A stretch of 8,369 nucleotides of DNA from Kuafuiihalomonas sp964477875 (GTDB lineage Bacteria; Myxococcota; Kuafuiibacteriia; Kuafuiibacteriales; Kuafuiibacteriaceae), in the NCBI GenBank assembly GCA_964477875.1, contig CAYZFR010000177.1, forward strand, positions 1-8,369, written 5' to 3'. This document shows, piece after piece, positions 6,624-8,369 of the stretch. How positions within the stretch are numbered: the stretch's first letter is position 1; the number at the start of each line of letters is the position of its first letter. The position numbers and the translations under genes are program-made. Under the pieces are notes generated by a model, which was given only the letters and a program-made list of their open reading frames with translations, did not search any database and had not been told where the DNA came from.

Positions 6624-8116
6624 CAACGCCTCCAGAAGTCGGGCACCACCAGGGCCAGCAAGGCGAAGAACTCGAGCCGGCCGAGGAGCATGCCGACCGC
6701 GAACAAGAGCTTGGACAAGCTTCCGTAGGCGGCGAAGTTGTCGGCCTCCAGGTGGAAGGGTGCCGGCCCCATGTTCGACAGACAGGACAGGCTGGCGCCG
6801 AAGGCAGCCGGGAGCGGATGGCCCTCCAGCGTCGCCACCGTCCCGGTCAACAGAGCCAGGCCCCCCATGTAGACGACCAGGAACACCGCCACGTCGGTGA
6901 GCGCCGACTGAGGGACGACGTTGCGCCCCATCCGCACCACGTGAACGAGGGCGGGGCGGAAGCTCCGGCGCAGCTCGGCCCACACGAGCTTCGCCATCAA
7001 GACCACCCGCTCGACCTTGATGCCGCCCGCCGTCGAGCCCGCGCAGCCACCGAGGAACATCAGGGTGAGGATGAGCCACAAACCCATCTGTGGATAAGCC
7101 ATGTAGTCTTCGGTCCCGTAGCCGGTGCTGCTGACGAAGCTGGCCACCGTGAACAAACCGTAGCGGAGCGAGCTCGACAGATCGCCTTCGTGCTGGCCGA
7201 GGATGATGAAGGACAGCAGCAGCGTCGCCAGGAGCACCACCACCACGTAGGCCCGGAATTCGATCGACCTCAGGAAGACGCGAAAGGTGCGGCCCCGAAT
7301 CGAAGCGTGAAAGAGCCCGTAGTTGACGCTCGCGATCAGCATGAAGATCGCGATCGTCACCTCGATCCAGGGAGCGTCGAAGGCGCCGATGGAGGCGTCC
7401 CGGGTCGAGAAGCCCCCCGTCGACATCGTCGTCAGCGCGTGACAGAGCGCCTCGAAGGCCGACATTCCGAGAAGAAACAGGACCAGGAACTCGATGAGGG
7501 TGAAGGCGAGATAGAACTGCCAGAGGATGCGCGAGGTCTCGGCGATGCGGGGGCGCAGCCCTTCGGCGGTGGTGCCCGGCACCTCCTCGCCGAACATGAA
7601 TTTCCCGCCTGCCCCGATGTTCGGAAACACCGCTACGAACAGGACCACGATCCCCATGCCGCCCAGCCACTGCAACAGACTCCGCCACAGCAGGAGGGGA
7701 CGACTCATGGTTCCCTCGATGTCTCCGATCACGGTGGCGCCGGTGGTGGTGAGGCCCGACACTGACTCGAAGAGCGCATCGACCACGCCCATCCCCGCCC
7801 CGAACACGAAGGGGAGCGCACCGATCACGCTGGCCGCGGTCCAGATCAACGCCACCGCCAGCATCGCCTCTCGCCGGGTCGGCACATCCGAAGCATGACG
7901 GCGCCCGAAAAGGTAGAGACCAAAACCCACGCCGAGGGCGACGGCGGCCGAGATACCAAGCGCGAACTCGCCCCGCACCATGCTGGACTGCAGGGGCGGG
8001 AGCGCCACGTCGAATCCCCAGCCCGCCAGGCCGCACAGGCCGAGCGCGACACCGAGCCCCATGACGACGACGCCCACCGGCCGAGCGACGCCGCGGTAGT
8101 CGCGGTAGCGCTTCAC
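6623..8116 (-). CDS. trkH: Trk-type potassium uptake protein TrkH
   Basis: The K+-translocating membrane subunit of the Trk system, 497 residues, within the normal TrkH size. It has the expected set of hydrophobic helices and four pore-loop signatures: S-G-L-T-T-T-G-A-T (120-128), L-T-T-M-S-T-G-G-F-S-T (228-238), S-S-T-G-Y-G-T-E-D (329-337) and S-N-M-G-P-A (447-452). The conserved G-G-C-A-G-S-T-A-G-G-I-K segment (356-367) and the C-terminal G-R-L-E-F-F (479-484) are also intact. All four filter glycines are present. The fourth loop reads S-N-M-G-P-A-P-F, where many homologues have S-N-x-G-P-G. The GTG start at 8116 overlaps the stop of trkA (GTGA), which fits coupling to its cytoplasmic gating partner; there is a weak GGGA five bases upstream. 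The first internal Met is residue 19, inside the first membrane helix, so GTG is preferred. TrkH tetramer-gating by TrkA rings with nucleotide is known for the family. Confidence 0.95.
   Translation of the reverse strand: MKRYRDYRGVARPVGVVVMGLGVALGLCGLAGWGFDVALPPLQSSMVRGEFALGISAAVALGVGFGLYLFGRRHASDVPTRREAMLAVALIWTAASVIGALPFVFGAGMGVVDALFESVSGLTTTGATVIGDIEGTMSRPLLLWRSLLQWLGGMGIVVLFVAVFPNIGAGGKFMFGEEVPGTTAEGLRPRIAETSRILWQFYLAFTLIEFLVLFLLGMSAFEALCHALTTMSTGGFSTRDASIGAFDAPWIEVTIAIFMLIASVNYGLFHASIRGRTFRVFLRSIEFRAYVVVVLLATLLLSFIILGQHEGDLSSSLRYGLFTVASFVSSTGYGTEDYMAYPQMGLWLILTLMFLGGCAGSTAGGIKVERVVLMAKLVWAELRRSFRPALVHVVRMGRNVVPQSALTDVAVFLVVYMGGLALLTGTVATLEGHPLPAAFGASLSCLSNMGPAPFHLEADNFAAYGSLSKLLFAVGMLLGRLEFFALLALVVPDFWRR
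6629..6633 (-). promoter_or_regulatory. Strong ribosome binding site of the 1002-aa gene
   Basis: A perfect GGAGG on the minus strand, with a five-base spacer to ATG 6623, lying in the last codons of trkH. It decides the start of the large gene. It argues against the longer open frame that continues upstream of it through trkH. Confidence 0.75.
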
Positions 8117-8369
8117 AGGAGTCCCGGTCGGAAGAGCCGCTCCACCGCGCTTCGGGCGCTGGTGGTGGCGAGGACCACCACCGTATCGCCCTCGTTCACC
8201 TGATCGTCGCCTCTCGGGATGACGACGCCGTCGGGACGAACGATGGCGCCGATCAGCGCCCCACGCGGCAGCTGCAGCTGTCGGAGCGGTTTGCCTACCG
8301 CCCGGGCGCCGGCGCGAGCCGACAGCTCCAGCACCTCGGCCTGCCCGCCCTGCAACACCGTGAGGCTCT
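8113..8369 (-). CDS. trkA: Trk system potassium uptake regulator TrkA, C-terminal part, runs off the right edge
   Basis: The minus frame is open from the right edge to the TGA at 8115-8113, giving the last 84 residues. They match the RCK_C (TrkA_C) regulatory domain. The pattern is A-E-V-L-E-L, G-A-R-A-V-G-K-P-L-R-Q-L, then L-P-R-G-A-L-I-G-A-I-V-R. It continues G-V-V-I-P-R-G-D-D-Q-V-N-E-G-D-T-V-V-V-L-A and ends with the usual V-E-R-L-F tail. TrkA is the peripheral cytoplasmic subunit that binds NAD(H)/ATP through its RCK_N domains, outside the window, and gates TrkH. It is the most upstream gene visible in the operon and overlaps trkH by four bases. The true start and operon promoter lie beyond the edge. 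Confidence 0.92.
   Translation of the reverse strand, partial: SLTVLQGGQAEVLELSARAGARAVGKPLRQLQLPRGALIGAIVRPDGVVIPRGDDQVNEGDTVVVLATTSARSAVERLFRPGLL

Noticed and set aside
6624..8036. Open frame extending the 1002-aa gene upstream by 471 codons through trkH
   Set aside because: It is in a different frame from the clear trkH coding sequence and is Arg/Gly/Pro/His-rich shadow sequence. The real start at 6623 has a perfect GGAGG and overlaps the trkH stop.

Overview
The window is GC-rich, gene-dense bacterial DNA. High G+C, Arg/Ala/Leu/Gly-rich proteins, a DUF3857-type envelope protein and a very large helical pseudo-ATPase-like protein suggest an uncultured myxobacterium-like (Myxococcota or related former Deltaproteobacteria) genome. 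That placement is an inference from style, not from a marker gene. A run of exactly 100 N (2629-2728) shows this is a scaffolded draft or metagenome assembly.

Left part (1-1933): a DUF3857-family putative exported or lipid-anchored protein runs leftward off the edge (716 to 1, minus). Divergent from it, across a short spacer, is a complete fumarylacetoacetate hydrolase (FAH) family enzyme (845-1684, plus). Just behind the enzyme lies a small lipoprotein start whose reading frame appears to break (1711-1876, plus). It converges on a YceI-like secreted protein (2578-1934, minus).

Right part (2729-8369, all minus strand, read right to left): one tightly packed operon. The 3' end of trkA (RCK_C domain of the K+ uptake regulator) overlaps trkH (K+ translocating subunit) by GTGA. 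trkH overlaps a 1002-residue protein of unknown function by TGATG, behind a perfect GGAGG ribosome site. That protein overlaps an MscS-type mechanosensitive channel by ATGA. The channel overlaps the start of a further gene by GTGA, and that gene is cut by the N gap. yceI lies beyond the gap in the same direction and may or may not belong to the operon.

The most interesting feature is the 1002-aa protein. It has a long, charged, helical/coiled-coil N-terminal two thirds with strongly basic patches. A P-loop ATPase-like module follows, in which the Walker A lysine and Ser/Thr and the Walker B acidic residues look lost. A winged-helix-like tail ends it. It sits, translationally coupled, between the K+ importer (TrkA/TrkH) and an osmotic release valve (MscS). 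This suggests an undescribed osmotic or ion-homeostasis module in which the large protein senses, scaffolds or couples import and efflux. No RNA genes, insertion sequences, CRISPR arrays or convincing terminators were seen.
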